Below are positions 39,013 through 48,362 of a stretch of 64,000 nucleotides of DNA, piece after piece (the first letter of the stretch is position 1; every line of letters begins with the position of its first letter). Below the pieces are notes generated by a model, which worked only from the letters and a program-made list of their open reading frames with translations, had not been told where the DNA came from and ran no database searches. The stretch is from Croceibacterium sp. TMG7-5b_MA50 (GTDB lineage: Bacteria > Pseudomonadota > Alphaproteobacteria > Sphingomonadales > Sphingomonadaceae): positions 1,134,001-1,198,000 of the forward strand of contig NZ_CP156082.1 of assembly GCF_039830145.1 (NCBI RefSeq), given 5' to 3'. The position numbers were made by a program, and so were the translations under genes.

Positions 39013-40002
39013 CTAGCGCTTGCCCTTCTTCGCCGGCTTTGCGATCGGCGCGACCCCGCTGCCCAGCGCCAGGAACCGGTCTTCCCGCTGGCGGCGCAGC
39101 TCTGCCGGGGGCACTTCGCCGAGCTTGTCCAGCTCTTCCCCGATCGCTTCGCCGAGCGACAGGGCGGCAGCGCGCGGATCGCGCTGCGCACCGCCGGCAG
39201 GCTCGGACACGATACGGTCGATCACGCCCAGCTCGGCAAGATCCTGCGCGGTCATCTTCATCGCCTCCGCCGCCTGGGGCGCCTTTTCGGCCGTGCGCCA
39301 CAGGATCGACGCGCAACCTTCGGGGGAGATCACGGAATAGACCGCATGTTCGAACATCAGCACGCGGCTGGCGCTGGCGAGCGCGACCGCTCCGCCCGAT
39401 CCGCCCTCGCCCACGATGGCCGCGACCATCGGGGTGGGCAGCGCCAGGCAAGCCTCGGTGGAGCGGGCGATGGCTTCCGCCTGGCCGCGCTCCTCCGCCT
39501 CAATGCCGGGGAATGCGCCGGACGTGTCCACCAGCGTGACCACCGGCAGGTTGAAACGGCCGGCGAGTTCCATCAGGCGGATCGCCTTGCGATAACCCTC
39601 CGGCTTGCCCATGCCGAAATTGTGGCGGATGCGGGTCTGGGTGTCGTGGCCCTTTTCATGCCCGATCAGCACCACGCGGCGCCCGCCAAGCGTGGCGAGG
39701 CCGCCCATGATCGCCTGATCATCGCCATAAAGGCGATCGCCGCCGAGCGGCATCCAGTCGGTGAAGGCATGCGCCAGGTAATCGCGGAAATGCGGCCGCT
39801 GCGGATGACGGGCGACCTGCGTCTTCTGCCACGGGGTCAGCCCGGCATAGAGGTTAGCCAGCATCTCCGCGCTCTTACCCTCCAGCCGGGCGAGTTCGGC
39901 GGAGATGTCGACATCGCCGCTCTCCCCCGCGGTGGTGCGAAGGCCCGCGATGCGGCTGTCGAGTTCGGCCAGCGGCTTCTCGAAATCGAGGTACGAAGTC
40001 AT
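39013..40002 (-). CDS. accA: Acetyl-CoA carboxylase carboxyltransferase, alpha subunit
   Basis: A 329-residue AccA with the full family pattern: [14 protein letters not shown] at the N-terminus, [50 protein letters not shown] and [15 protein letters not shown]. With AccD it moves the carboxyl group from biotin to acetyl-CoA, the first step of fatty acid synthesis in the cytoplasm. The ATG at 40002 lies ten bases after the xerD stop. Confidence 0.97.
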   Translation of the reverse strand: MTSYLDFEKPLAELDSRIAGLRTTAGESGDVDISAELARLEGKSAEMLANLYAGLTPWQKTQVARHPQRPHFRDYLAHAFTDWMPLGGDRLYGDDQAIMGGLATLGGRRVVLIGHEKGHDTQTRIRHNFGMGKPEGYRKAIRLMELAGRFNLPVVTLVDTSGAFPGIEAEERGQAEAIARSTEACLALPTPMVAAIVGEGGSGGAVALASASRVLMFEHAVYSVISPEGCASILWRTAEKAPQAAEAMKMTAQDLAELGVIDRIVSEPAGGAQRDPRAAALSLGEAIGEELDKLGEVPPAELRRQREDRFLALGSGVAPIAKPAKKGKR

Positions 40003-40012
40003 GGCACCCGCG

Positions 40013-40915
40013 CTACGGCGAGTGGGAGCCGCCCGCAAGGGGGTGCCGTTCGTTCACCAGCGCGACCAGCCGCGCGGCATCGACATGGGTGTAGATCTGC
40101 GTGGTGGCGATGTCGGCATGGCCGAGCAGCGTTTGCAGCACGCGCAGGTCCGCGCCCCCTTCCAGAAGGTGCGTGGCGAAGGCATGGCGCAGCACGTGCG
40201 GGCTGACCCGTTGGGGATCGATATCGGCGCGCGCCGCCAGTTCGCGGATCAGCTGATAGAGGCGGATGCGGGTCAGGTGCCCGGCGGCGCTGCCCGACCG
40301 GCCGGGAAACAGATGGCGCGTGTCCGCCGGGCGGACCGCCAGCCACGCCGTCAGCGCGTGACGGGCGCGAGTGGAGACGGGCACCATCCGTTGCCGGCTG
40401 CCCTTTCCCGTGACGGTCACGAAGGGTGCGTCGCGCGGCACGGCGGAGAGCGGCAGGCTGACCAGTTCCGTCGCGCGCAGGCCCGATCCGTACAGCATCT
40501 CCAGCAAGGCCAGCATCCTGACGCCCTGCATGGTGCCGGCGGTGGCCTCCGTCTCCGCCCGGTCGAACAGGCGGGCGATCTCCGCATGATCCAGGATGCG
40601 CGGCAACGGGCGGCGGGTGGCCGGGCGCGGCAGAGCGGTGGTGGGGTCGTCGCTGCGCTGTCCTTCATCCACCAGGAATAGGTAGAACTGGCGCAAGGCC
40701 GAACATTTGCGTGCAAAGGAAGCGGGCGAGAGGTCCGCCCAGGCGGAGGTCAGCGTGCCGATCGCGGCGGCATCCGCCTGCGCCAGCGGGCCCACCTGCT
40801 CCTGCGCGCCCAGCAGATCGCTGCGATAGGCGGCCAGCGTGTTCGCCGCCGCACCCCGTTCCGCGGCGAGCATGGCGAGGAAGCCGTCGATCGCGGATGC
40901 GGGCGGCGCCGTCAC
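40013..40915 (-). CDS. xerD: Site-specific tyrosine recombinase XerD
   Basis: A 300-residue recombinase with an N-terminal SAM-like core-binding domain and a catalytic domain containing [13 protein letters not shown] (Arg), [14 protein letters not shown] (HxxR) and [16 protein letters not shown] (His and nucleophilic Tyr). XerC/XerD resolve chromosome dimers at dif. I favour XerD over XerC on sequence feel only. It overlaps the upstream 617-residue protein gene by four bases, an ATGA-type junction. Confidence 0.9.
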   Translation of the reverse strand: MTAPPASAIDGFLAMLAAERGAAANTLAAYRSDLLGAQEQVGPLAQADAAAIGTLTSAWADLSPASFARKCSALRQFYLFLVDEGQRSDDPTTALPRPATRRPLPRILDHAEIARLFDRAETEATAGTMQGVRMLALLEMLYGSGLRATELVSLPLSAVPRDAPFVTVTGKGSRQRMVPVSTRARHALTAWLAVRPADTRHLFPGRSGSAAGHLTRIRLYQLIRELAARADIDPQRVSPHVLRHAFATHLLEGGADLRVLQTLLGHADIATTQIYTHVDAARLVALVNERHPLAGGSHSP

Positions 40916-42765
40916 GCCCGCGCGACCGCCTCCGCCGCGATCATCCGCGCCTCCGGCTCCAACCCGACCTGACTGAGCGCGCGGACGATGTGGAACAGTT
41001 GGCGCGCGGTCATCCGGTCCCAGCCATCCCCCTGCATGCCGACACCGGCCAGCAACGCGACCAGCGCCTGATTGCGGTACTGCGCGGCGGCGTCGATCCG
41101 CCGGCTCCAGGCGCTTTGGAGGCGTAGCGTCGCATCCATGTCGACCAGCAGGTCCTGCGCGGTTCCCGCATCCAGCCGGCCCAGCCCGGCGAGACCGGCG
41201 ACAAGGAAGCGACCCTTGCGTCCTTCGCTGCTGCTGTCGTCGGCGATGAAGTCGTCCAGCGCGCCCTCGTCAACCGCGCCCGCGCCCGGCGTGCCCACCG
41301 CCAGCAGGGCCCAGCCGAGGCTGCCTTCGGGCACCACGTCGGCCCAGCGGGCGGCGTTGCGGTCGAGCCCGGCGGCCAGCATCGATCCGATCAGCTGCGG
41401 GGCGTCCGCCTCCACATCGGCCAGCACCGGCAGGCGCGCGGCGGCGTAGGCGGTCAGCACCTGGCCGGCATAGGCATCGCCGCCGCCCCACAGGTCGCGC
41501 ATCGCGGCGACGCGGGCGGCGGGGTCGCGCGCCACATAGGCGAGGCGCAGGGATTGCGCACGATCGCGGGCCGGCCCTTCCAGCCCGGGCTCGTCATAGG
41601 CGAGCGAGAGCAGGTCGACGGTGGCGCCGGCGGACAGCACACCGGCCGCGCTGGCGGGACCGGCCGCGGCGACGCGCCGCGCCAGCGGGGTCGCCGGGAT
41701 CAGCGCATCGGCATAGGTCAGCCGGGCAGAACTGTCCGCCAGCAGCCCGTCCGGCACTTCCAGCCCGAGCGCGCGCGCAAGACCCAGCCGCCACGGATCG
41801 ATCGCGTCGACATCGTCCCACTCTATCGTCACCGACCGGCGACCATTGCCTGCCGCGCCGGCATATCGCTGCGCCAGGCGAACATCGATGGCATCGGCAT
41901 CACCGCTCGCCAGCATGCGGCGCAGCGTCCGCTCCGCCTCGCGCGTCTCGCCGCTATGCGCCTCGCAGATCGTGCGGGCGAGCTGCCATTGCGTATCCTC
42001 CCGCAGCGTGCCCTGCACGCCCATGACCGGGCAGATGCCGAGAATGTCGCCGGTGCCGAGATAGGCGGACAGGGCAACCGCGCCCAGGCCCGGCGACCAG
42101 GCGGCCGATTCGATGTCCTGCACCAACGCGCGCGCCGCCGCCGGCTCCCCCAGACGGTTCAGCAGGTCGGCGCGCAGGGCAGCGAAGGCGACCGGGTCCA
42201 TGCCGGCGGGCGCCTCCATGCGACTGGCCAACACTCGGCGCAGCAGGATGTGGCCCCAGCGCGACACCAGCGGCCCGCGGGTGCCGATCAGCGCCGCACG
42301 CACCAGCCCGGCGGGTTGCCCGGCGAGGGCGCCGGGGCCGAAGCCGCCTTCCGCCTGGTCGATGATACCCAGCCGGCGTAGCGCCCGGCGGGCGCCCGGC
42401 GGGATGTCCGCCTGCGGCTGCAGGCCGAACAGGGCATCGAACTCCGCATCGCTCATCGCCTCCAGCTCCCGCACGCTGGGCAGGCGGGCACCGGTGACGG
42501 TGGGAATGCCGATGGCGACCGGCGGGGAAGGCGCACGCGGCACCGGCAAAGGCTGCACCACCGCCGATGCGGATGGCTGCGGCGCGGCCGGGCTGGGCCG
42601 GGGCGAAGGCGCCGGTCGCGGCGTGGGTGCGGGACTTGGCGACGGGGTTGGCGCGGCCTGTCCGAAGCCGGGCGGCAACAGCGATTCCGGGGTGGCGAGC
42701 GCCCATCCGGAGGTCAGCGCCAGTGCGCCGCCCGCCAGCAGCCGGGCAAGAAGGCCCGGCTTCAT
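40912..42765 (-). CDS. Exported alpha-helical protein of unknown function (617 residues)
   Basis: The protein has a signal peptide ending ALA near residue 24 and a Pro/Ser/Ala-rich linker (about 37-80). A long Ala/Leu-rich helical region follows, reminiscent of TPR or other solenoid repeats. I recognise no named domain. It overlaps a 43-residue membrane protein gene upstream and xerD downstream by four bases each, so the three are translationally coupled. A link to envelope or division function with XerD is only an inference. Confidence 0.75.
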   Translation of the reverse strand: MKPGLLARLLAGGALALTSGWALATPESLLPPGFGQAAPTPSPSPAPTPRPAPSPRPSPAAPQPSASAVVQPLPVPRAPSPPVAIGIPTVTGARLPSVRELEAMSDAEFDALFGLQPQADIPPGARRALRRLGIIDQAEGGFGPGALAGQPAGLVRAALIGTRGPLVSRWGHILLRRVLASRMEAPAGMDPVAFAALRADLLNRLGEPAAARALVQDIESAAWSPGLGAVALSAYLGTGDILGICPVMGVQGTLREDTQWQLARTICEAHSGETREAERTLRRMLASGDADAIDVRLAQRYAGAAGNGRRSVTIEWDDVDAIDPWRLGLARALGLEVPDGLLADSSARLTYADALIPATPLARRVAAAGPASAAGVLSAGATVDLLSLAYDEPGLEGPARDRAQSLRLAYVARDPAARVAAMRDLWGGGDAYAGQVLTAYAAARLPVLADVEADAPQLIGSMLAAGLDRNAARWADVVPEGSLGWALLAVGTPGAGAVDEGALDDFIADDSSSEGRKGRFLVAGLAGLGRLDAGTAQDLLVDMDATLRLQSAWSRRIDAAAQYRNQALVALLAGVGMQGDGWDRMTARQLFHIVRALSQVGLEPEARMIAAEAVARA

Positions 42766-42893
42766 CGCGCGGCTTCCAGCACGACCGGCTGCTCGATCAT
42801 GCGCTGCGGCTCCCGCCCGCCATCGATCCAGGCCAGGATCACAAAGACCACGACCGCCCCGATCAGGACCTGCTGTATCGTTTTCCGGCGCAT
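42762..42893 (-). CDS. Small single-pass membrane protein (43 residues)
   Basis: It begins MRRKTIQQVLIGAVVVFVILAW, a basic N-terminus followed by one hydrophobic helix, then a short polar tail. Its stop overlaps the start of the 617-residue protein by four bases (ATGA). It heads a minus-strand run that continues into xerD and accA, 69 bases from the divergent aroK gene. The tail probably faces the periplasm. Confidence 0.7.
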   Translation of the reverse strand: MRRKTIQQVLIGAVVVFVILAWIDGGREPQRMIEQPVVLEAAR

Positions 42894-42962
42894 CGCCACT
42901 TCTTGTCCGCACTTCCTCGCAAGCTTGCGCAGGCGGGTAGCGCAACTATAGCGCGCCCGGCA

Positions 42963-43544
42963 ATGACCATCGAGCCTTACAGCCCGGCCGACGCCCGAAC
43001 CCGTGCCCTCGCCACCAGGGTGGCGGGGCGTGTTCGGCGACCGATCGTGCTGGTCGGCCTGATGGGTGTGGGCAAGACGAGCATCGGCCGGCGCCTGTCG
43101 CATATCTTGTCCCTGCCCTTCACCGATGCGGATGAGGAGATCGAGCGCGCGGCGCGGATGACCGTGTCCGAAGTGTTCGCCCAGTTCGGCGAGGCCTATT
43201 TCCGTGATGGCGAGCGGCGGGTGATCGCGCGGCTGATGGCACAGGGTCATGGCGTGATCGCTACCGGGGGCGGCGCCTTCGTGCAGCCCGACACGCGCGC
43301 GCTGATCCTGGAAAGCGGCATCGCCATCTGGCTGGACAGCGACATCGCGACACTGGTCGATCGCGTGGGCCGCAAGGATACCCGCCCGCTGCTGCGCGGG
43401 GGCGATCCGGCCGAGATCCTCCGCCGGCTGCAGGCGGAACGCGAACCCGCCTATGCCGAGGCGCCGATCAGGGTACAAAGCGGCGCCGGTCCGCAGGCAG
43501 AAACCGTGCAGCGCGTTTTGGAGGCACTTGATACATGGCTGTGA
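42963..43544 (+). CDS. aroK: Shikimate kinase
   Basis: A 193-residue kinase with Walker A GLMGVGKTSIG, the shikimate site FTDADEEIE, GGGAF and RPLL. It phosphorylates shikimate at the 3-hydroxyl with ATP, in the chorismate pathway to aromatic amino acids and folate. The ATG at 42963 leaves a 20-residue N-terminal extension typical of alphaproteobacterial AroK. It overlaps aroB by ten bases. Confidence 0.96.
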   Translation: MTIEPYSPADARTRALATRVAGRVRRPIVLVGLMGVGKTSIGRRLSHILSLPFTDADEEIERAARMTVSEVFAQFGEAYFRDGERRVIARLMAQGHGVIATGGGAFVQPDTRALILESGIAIWLDSDIATLVDRVGRKDTRPLLRGGDPAEILRRLQAEREPAYAEAPIRVQSGAGPQAETVQRVLEALDTWL

Positions 43545-44641
43545 TCCCCGTCGCCCTGGCCGGCCGGCCGTACGAAGTGCGTGTCGGCAGCGGCCTGCTG
43601 CCCGGCCTTGTCGCGGAAGCCGGCGCCCTGCTGCGCAAGCCGCGCGTTCCGGTGGTAACCGACGCCAACGTGCATGCCCGCTGGGGTGCGGTGGTGGAGC
43701 AGGCGCTGACCGCGGCCGGCAAGGAAGCGCGCTGGCTCATCCACGAACCGGGTGAGCAGGCCAAGAGCTGGAGCGGCCTTGCCCGGACGGTGGATTGGCT
43801 CCTGGCGGAGGAGGTGGAACGGGGCGACCACATCGTGGCGCTGGGCGGCGGGGTGATCGGCGACCTGACCGGCTTTGCCGCCGCGATCGTCAAGCGCGGC
43901 TGCGGGTTCATCCAGCTGCCCACCAGCCTGCTGGCGCAGGTCGATTCCTCCGTCGGCGGCAAGACCGCGATCAACACGCCGGCGGGCAAGAACCTGGTCG
44001 GCGCGTTCCACCAGCCCGCGCTGGTCCTGGCCGACCTCGACACGCTGGCCACCCTGCCCCCGCGTGAGCTGGCGGCCGGTTATGCCGAGGTGCTGAAATA
44101 CGGCGTGCTGGGCGACCGGGCGTTCTTTGACTGGTGTGTCGCGCATGGCGGGTCGGTGGTGGCCGGCGATGGCGGCGCGCAGGCCTATGCCGTGGAACAG
44201 AGCGTCGCCGCCAAGGCGCGCATCGTTGCCGCCGACGAACGCGAGACGACCGGCACCCGCGCGCTGCTGAATCTCGGCCACACATTCGGTCACGCGCTGG
44301 AGGCGGAGACCGGCTACAGCCAGCGCCTGCTGCATGGGGAAGCGGTGGCGCTGGGGATGGTGCTGGCGGCGCGCTATTCCGCGCGGCTGGGCTACATCAG
44401 CACCGTCGATGCCGCCCGCGTGGCCGAGGCGGTGGACGCGGCCGGGCTGCCGGTGGAGATCCGCCCGCTGCAGATGCAGGCCGACGGGGCGGCGCTGGTT
44501 CGCCACATGCTGCATGACAAGAAGATGGATGCGGGCACCCTTCCCTTCATCCTACTGCGCGGCATCGGCGACGCCTTCGTGGACCGGCAGGTGCAGCTGG
44601 ATGATGTGGCCGCGTTTATGGAGGAGCAGTTGCGGGGATAG
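43535..44641 (+). CDS. aroB: 3-Dehydroquinate synthase
   Basis: A 368-residue protein with the AroB landmarks GGGVIGDLTGFAAAIVKRGCGFIQLPTSLLAQVDSSVGGKTAIN (one continuous region near residues 106-148) and LNLGHTFGHALE, with zinc- and NAD-binding residues. It converts DAHP to 3-dehydroquinate, the second step of the shikimate pathway. The aroK-aroB pair with overlapping ends is standard. A palindromic repeat begins 48 bases after its stop. Confidence 0.97.
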   Translation: MAVIPVALAGRPYEVRVGSGLLPGLVAEAGALLRKPRVPVVTDANVHARWGAVVEQALTAAGKEARWLIHEPGEQAKSWSGLARTVDWLLAEEVERGDHIVALGGGVIGDLTGFAAAIVKRGCGFIQLPTSLLAQVDSSVGGKTAINTPAGKNLVGAFHQPALVLADLDTLATLPPRELAAGYAEVLKYGVLGDRAFFDWCVAHGGSVVAGDGGAQAYAVEQSVAAKARIVAADERETTGTRALLNLGHTFGHALEAETGYSQRLLHGEAVALGMVLAARYSARLGYISTVDAARVAEAVDAAGLPVEIRPLQMQADGAALVRHMLHDKKMDAGTLPFILLRGIGDAFVDRQVQLDDVAAFMEEQLRG

Positions 44642-44688
44642 CGGCAACTTGCCCTGTGAGCCGTTGGATTTGCGCCAGCGGCCTGATG

Positions 44689-44713
44689 GATCCTGAAACG
44701 AGTTCAGGATGAC
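44689..44713 (+). repeat. Palindromic (REP-like) repeat, copy 1
   Basis: GATCCTGAA-ACGAG-TTCAGGATGAC folds into an 8-bp stem (ATCCTGAA/TTCAGGAT) with a five-base loop. A 29-base stretch including GATG in front is identical to the copy after the GIY-YIG gene. It lies between aroB and the GIY-YIG gene. Confidence 0.85.
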
Positions 44714-44729
44714 GTGTTCTGAGGGGTTC

Positions 44730-44754
44730 GTCATGCTGAACTTGTTTCAGCATC
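44730..44754 (-). repeat. Palindromic (REP-like) repeat, copy 2, inverted and covarying
   Basis: In reverse orientation to copy 1, 16 bases away. Read on the minus strand it is GATGCTGAA-ACAAG-TTCAGCATGAC. The third stem pair is changed from C-G to G-C on both sides, so the hairpin is kept. Copies 1 and 2 form an inverted pair like a BIME/REPIN. Confidence 0.82.
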
Positions 44755-44776
44755 TATCCAGCGGCACTTTCCGACT

Positions 44777-45073
44777 ATGCCGATCGAGCGCCATCCATGC
44801 GTCTACATCCTTGCCAGCGAGCGATATGGCACCCTGTACATAGGCGTCACATCCGATCTGACGAAGCGTGTATGGCAGCATCGTAAGGGTGTGACCGGCG
44901 GCTTCGCCAGCCGCCATAAGGTGCATCGCTTAGTCTATTTCGAACAGTTCGACGACATGGACCGGGCCATCGCGCGCGAGAAGCAGTTGAAGAACTGGCG
45001 GCGAGAATGGAAGATCAACCCGATCAACGGCGCCAATGCCCCTTGGCCCGATCTTGCGGTCAGCTTGGACTGA
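44777..45073 (+). CDS. Single-domain GIY-YIG nuclease family protein
   Basis: A 98-residue protein consisting of one GIY-YIG domain. It has CVYILASE for the first motif, TLYIGVT for the second, then SDLTKRVWQHR with the conserved Arg, and the later AREKQLKNWRREWK with the conserved Glu and aromatic basic patch. This COG2827/YhbQ-like group has uncertain function; related domains are DNA nucleases in UvrC and homing endonucleases. Two hairpin repeats lie just upstream and one just downstream, suggesting a functional link. Confidence 0.9.
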   Translation: MPIERHPCVYILASERYGTLYIGVTSDLTKRVWQHRKGVTGGFASRHKVHRLVYFEQFDDMDRAIAREKQLKNWRREWKINPINGANAPWPDLAVSLD

Positions 45074-45103
45074 AGCCGCTACGGCCGCGCGAGCGGAGGG
45101 ATG

Positions 45104-45128
45104 GATCCTGAAACGAGTTCAGGATGAC
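45104..45128 (+). repeat. Palindromic (REP-like) repeat, copy 3
   Basis: Identical in sequence and orientation to copy 1, including the preceding GATG. It lies 30 bases after the GIY-YIG stop and 25 bases beyond the end of the convergent gor gene. It might also act as a terminator or 3' stabiliser for either gene. Confidence 0.85.
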
Positions 45129-45153
45129 TGGAAGGCGCGGCAGTGCGGCACCC

Positions 45154-46500
45154 TCACCGCATCAGCACCAGTTCCTCTGCCATGGTGGGGTGGATGGCGA
45201 TGGTGGCGTCGAAATCGTCTTTGGTAAGGCCCGCCTTCACCGCGACGGCCGCAGCCTGCATGATCTCTGGCGCGTCCGGCCCGATCATGTGGATACCCAC
45301 GATCTTGCCCGAATTGCTGTCGCAGATCATCTTGTAGAGCGCGCGTTCATTGCGGCCAGCCAGCACGTTCTTCATCGGGCGGAAGTCGGAAAGGTAGACC
45401 TTAACCCCGCCCAGCTTGTTGCGGGCATCCGCCTCCGTCATGCCGACGCCAGCCATCGGCGGGTGGCTGAACACGGCGGCGGGCACGCAATCGTGGCTGG
45501 CGGCGGTCGGCTTGTTGCCGAACAGCGTGTCGGCCAGCGCCTGCCCCTCGCGGATGGCCACAGGGGTCAGTTGCACCCGGTCGGTGACGTCGCCGACCGC
45601 GTGGATGCTGTCGATCGCCGTCTTGCCGAACCGATCCACCACCACTTCGCCCCGCTTGCCAAGTTCCACGCCCACCTCCGCCAGGCCGAGCCCTTCGGTG
45701 TTGGGCACGCGGCCGGTGGCGAACAGCACCGCATCCACCTCCATCGGGTCGTGGTTGGTCATCGACACCAGCAGGCTGCCATCGGCCTGCTTCTCTATCC
45801 CGCGGAAATCCGCGTTGAAGCAGAAGGCGATACCCTTCGTCAGGCTGATCTGCAGCAGCCGGTCGCGGATGCTCTCGTCATAACCGCGCAGGATGGTATC
45901 GCTGCGATTGATGATGGTAACTTTGCTGCCCAGCTCGTTGAAGATGCCAGCGAATTCATTGGCGATGTAGCCGCCGCCGGCGATCAGCACGCGGCGCGGC
46001 AGAGCGTCCAGGTGGAACGCCTCGTTGCTGGTGATGCCGTGTTCGTGTCCCGGGCAATCGGGCACGTGCGGCCGGGCACCGGTGGCGATCAGGATGTGCC
46101 GCGCCGTCACCACCGTGCCGTCCGCCAGCGTCACCTCGTTTGGACCGGTCACGCGAGCGCGCTGCTGGATGATCTCGACGCCAGTGTTCTCCAGCGTCTG
46201 GGTGTAGAGCCCTTCGATGCGGGTGACGTCGTTCAGCACATGGTCGCGCAGCGCGATCCAGTCGAACCGGGCGTTCTCCACTGTCCAGCCGAAATTCCTG
46301 GCGTCCTGCAAATCTTCCGCGAAGTGAGCGCCGTAGACGAGCATCTTCTTGGGCACGCAGCCGCGGATCACGCAGGTGCCGCCAACCCGGTACTCTTCTG
46401 CGACCGCGACCTTCGCGCCATGCGCGGCGCTGACGCGACTGGCGCGGACCCCGCCGGAGCCCGCGCCAATGGTGAACAGGTCATAATCATATTCGGGCAT
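45154..46500 (-). CDS. gor: Glutathione-disulfide reductase
   Basis: A 448-residue flavoprotein with the FAD motif TIGAGSGGVRAS, the redox-active disulfide in GGTCVIRGCVPKK, an NADPH Rossmann segment VLIAGGGYIANEFAGIF, and the C-terminal catalytic His in IAIHPTMAEELV. It reduces GSSG with NADPH, keeping the cytosolic thiol pool reduced. The ATG at 46500 was chosen by homology. It is one of several redox genes here, with the GST at 34.5 kb. Confidence 0.95.
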   Translation of the reverse strand: MPEYDYDLFTIGAGSGGVRASRVSAAHGAKVAVAEEYRVGGTCVIRGCVPKKMLVYGAHFAEDLQDARNFGWTVENARFDWIALRDHVLNDVTRIEGLYTQTLENTGVEIIQQRARVTGPNEVTLADGTVVTARHILIATGARPHVPDCPGHEHGITSNEAFHLDALPRRVLIAGGGYIANEFAGIFNELGSKVTIINRSDTILRGYDESIRDRLLQISLTKGIAFCFNADFRGIEKQADGSLLVSMTNHDPMEVDAVLFATGRVPNTEGLGLAEVGVELGKRGEVVVDRFGKTAIDSIHAVGDVTDRVQLTPVAIREGQALADTLFGNKPTAASHDCVPAAVFSHPPMAGVGMTEADARNKLGGVKVYLSDFRPMKNVLAGRNERALYKMICDSNSGKIVGIHMIGPDAPEIMQAAAVAVKAGLTKDDFDATIAIHPTMAEELVLMR

Positions 46501-46589
46501 GGCGCACTCCGCGTGGGGAGCCGCGCATATGGCGGGCGCCACCCGGCTTGCCAACCGGGCGGGCCCGTTACCCGATCAGCCGCGCCTGA

Positions 46590-48056
46590 TTAAGCCCTGG
46601 GCGCGCCTGCCGCACGGTTGCCACTACCGGCACCGCCGCCGCCACCGCGACGACGCCGGCGCTGACCGCCGCCATTGCCGCCGCCGGGGCGCGCTTCGCC
46701 CGATGCCGGACGGCCGCCGCCGGCCGCACGCTGGCCACCCTGGCCCTGGCCCCCATGACCCTGCGGTACGCGGCGCTGCTCGCCATTCACCGGCCGCGCC
46801 TCCACGATGCGCTGCGGCTTGCGGGGCCCGCGCTGCTGCTGCTGGCGGCGTTCCGGCCGGTCGGCATCCTTGGGGCTGGTCATCGGCAGGGCGGCGACCC
46901 GCTCCACTTCCTTGCGGAAGGATTCGGGCAGCGGCACCTGATCCAGCGTGACCTTGGTCAGCTTCTGGATGTCGCGCAGATATTCCTTCTCGTCCTGCGC
47001 GCAGAAGGACAGCGCCACGCCCTCACGCCCGGCGCGCGCGGTGCGGCCGATGCGGTGGACATACTGGTCGGGCACGTTGGGCAGTTCGAAGTTCAGGACA
47101 TGGCTGACGCCCGGGATGTCGATCCCCCGCGCGGCGATGTCGGTCGCCACCAGCACGCGCACGCTGCCCTCGCGGAACTCGCCCAGCGCCTTTTCACGCT
47201 GCGGCTGGCTCTTGTTGCCGTGGATCGCGGCGGCGCGGATGTTGCTCTGCGCCAGCTTGCGGACCACGCGGTCGGCGCCGTGCTTGGTGCGGGTGAACAC
47301 CAGCGCGCGATCGATCTCATTCTTGGTGAAGCCGTCGCGCAGCACCAGATTCAGCAGCGCCTGCTTCTCCTGCTGGCTGACATGGATCACGTACTGCTCG
47401 ACCCGTTCCGCCGTCGTGGCGGCGGGGGTGATGGCGACCTGCGCCGGGTTGGTCAGGTACTGGCCCGCCAGCGTGCGGATCGCGGTCGGCATGGTGGCGG
47501 AAAAGAACAGCGTCTGGCGTTCCGCCGGCAGCATCTTCACGATCTTGCGCAGCGCATGGATGAAGCCAAGGTCCATCATCTGGTCCGCCTCGTCCAGCAC
47601 CAGCACCTCCACATGGCCAAGGTCGAGCGCGTTCTGGTCCGTCAGGTCGACCAGCCGGCCCGGCGTGGCCACCAGGATGTCGACGCCCCGCGCCACTTCC
47701 TGCCGGTTGCGGTTGACGCTGGTGCCGCCGAACACGGTGACGATCTTCAGATTGGCAAAGCGGGCATAGTCGCGCGCGCTGTCGGCGATCTGCCCGGCCA
47801 GCTCGCGGGTCGGCGCCAGTACCAGCATGCGGCAGCAGCGCGGGCGGGGCCGCTTGTCGGCGGCGACCAGCCGGTCGATGGAAGGCAGCATGAAGGCCGC
47901 GGTCTTGCCGGTGCCGGTCTGCGCGATGCCGAGCAGGTCGCGCCCTTCCAGCACGTGAGGAATGGCCTGCTCCTGGATCGGGGTGGGCGTGTCATAGCCC
48001 TTCAGCGCCAGCGCCTGCACGACGGGCTGCGACAGCCCGAGGGTTTCGAAAGTCAT
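46590..48056 (-). CDS. DEAD-box ATP-dependent RNA helicase, RhlE-like
   Basis: A 488-residue helicase with the Q-motif GYDTPTPIQEQAIP, motif I AQTGTGKT, motif II VLDEADQ, motif III FSATMP, motif V VATDIAARGIDIP and motif VI HRIGRTARAGR. After the core (about residue 385) comes a Gly/Arg/Gln-rich basic tail, likely to aid RNA binding. RhlE-type helicases unwind RNA in ribosome assembly and mRNA decay. The ATG at 48056 starts at the conserved MTFETLGL. Confidence 0.95.
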   Translation of the reverse strand: MTFETLGLSQPVVQALALKGYDTPTPIQEQAIPHVLEGRDLLGIAQTGTGKTAAFMLPSIDRLVAADKRPRPRCCRMLVLAPTRELAGQIADSARDYARFANLKIVTVFGGTSVNRNRQEVARGVDILVATPGRLVDLTDQNALDLGHVEVLVLDEADQMMDLGFIHALRKIVKMLPAERQTLFFSATMPTAIRTLAGQYLTNPAQVAITPAATTAERVEQYVIHVSQQEKQALLNLVLRDGFTKNEIDRALVFTRTKHGADRVVRKLAQSNIRAAAIHGNKSQPQREKALGEFREGSVRVLVATDIAARGIDIPGVSHVLNFELPNVPDQYVHRIGRTARAGREGVALSFCAQDEKEYLRDIQKLTKVTLDQVPLPESFRKEVERVAALPMTSPKDADRPERRQQQQRGPRKPQRIVEARPVNGEQRRVPQGHGGQGQGGQRAAGGGRPASGEARPGGGNGGGQRRRRRGGGGGAGSGNRAAGAPRA

Positions 48057-48362
48057 GGATGAAATACTCGCAATATCTGCGGCGCGCGACGCACATGGGC
48101 GCGCGCGATCCGCGGGGGAGAGGTAAACCGCCCGCGTGAAAGGGAAGCCTTGTGCTTGGACCGAGACGCCGCCGGGGCGGTCCATCAGGACCGCTCGTTC
48201 ACGCTGCACGCGCCTCGATGGCGCAGCAGATGGCTGCTGCAGTGCAAAAAGTCAATCGGATCGTCGCATGCCCGGCACGCAAGGACGGCTTGTCTTGGAC
48301 CTGCCATCGCCGCTGGGGAAGCATCAAGCGCGTTTGCGAATCGCCAACGAAGGAGAGCCGCC
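48057..48362. other. 306-base region between divergent genes
   Basis: I find no gene here with good coding character. It should hold the promoters of the DEAD-box helicase (minus strand) and of the exported protein gene at 48363. An open frame runs through it in phase with that gene back to an ATG at 48150, but its composition is not protein-like and it would place a non-signal sequence in front of a signal peptide. Confidence 0.4.
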
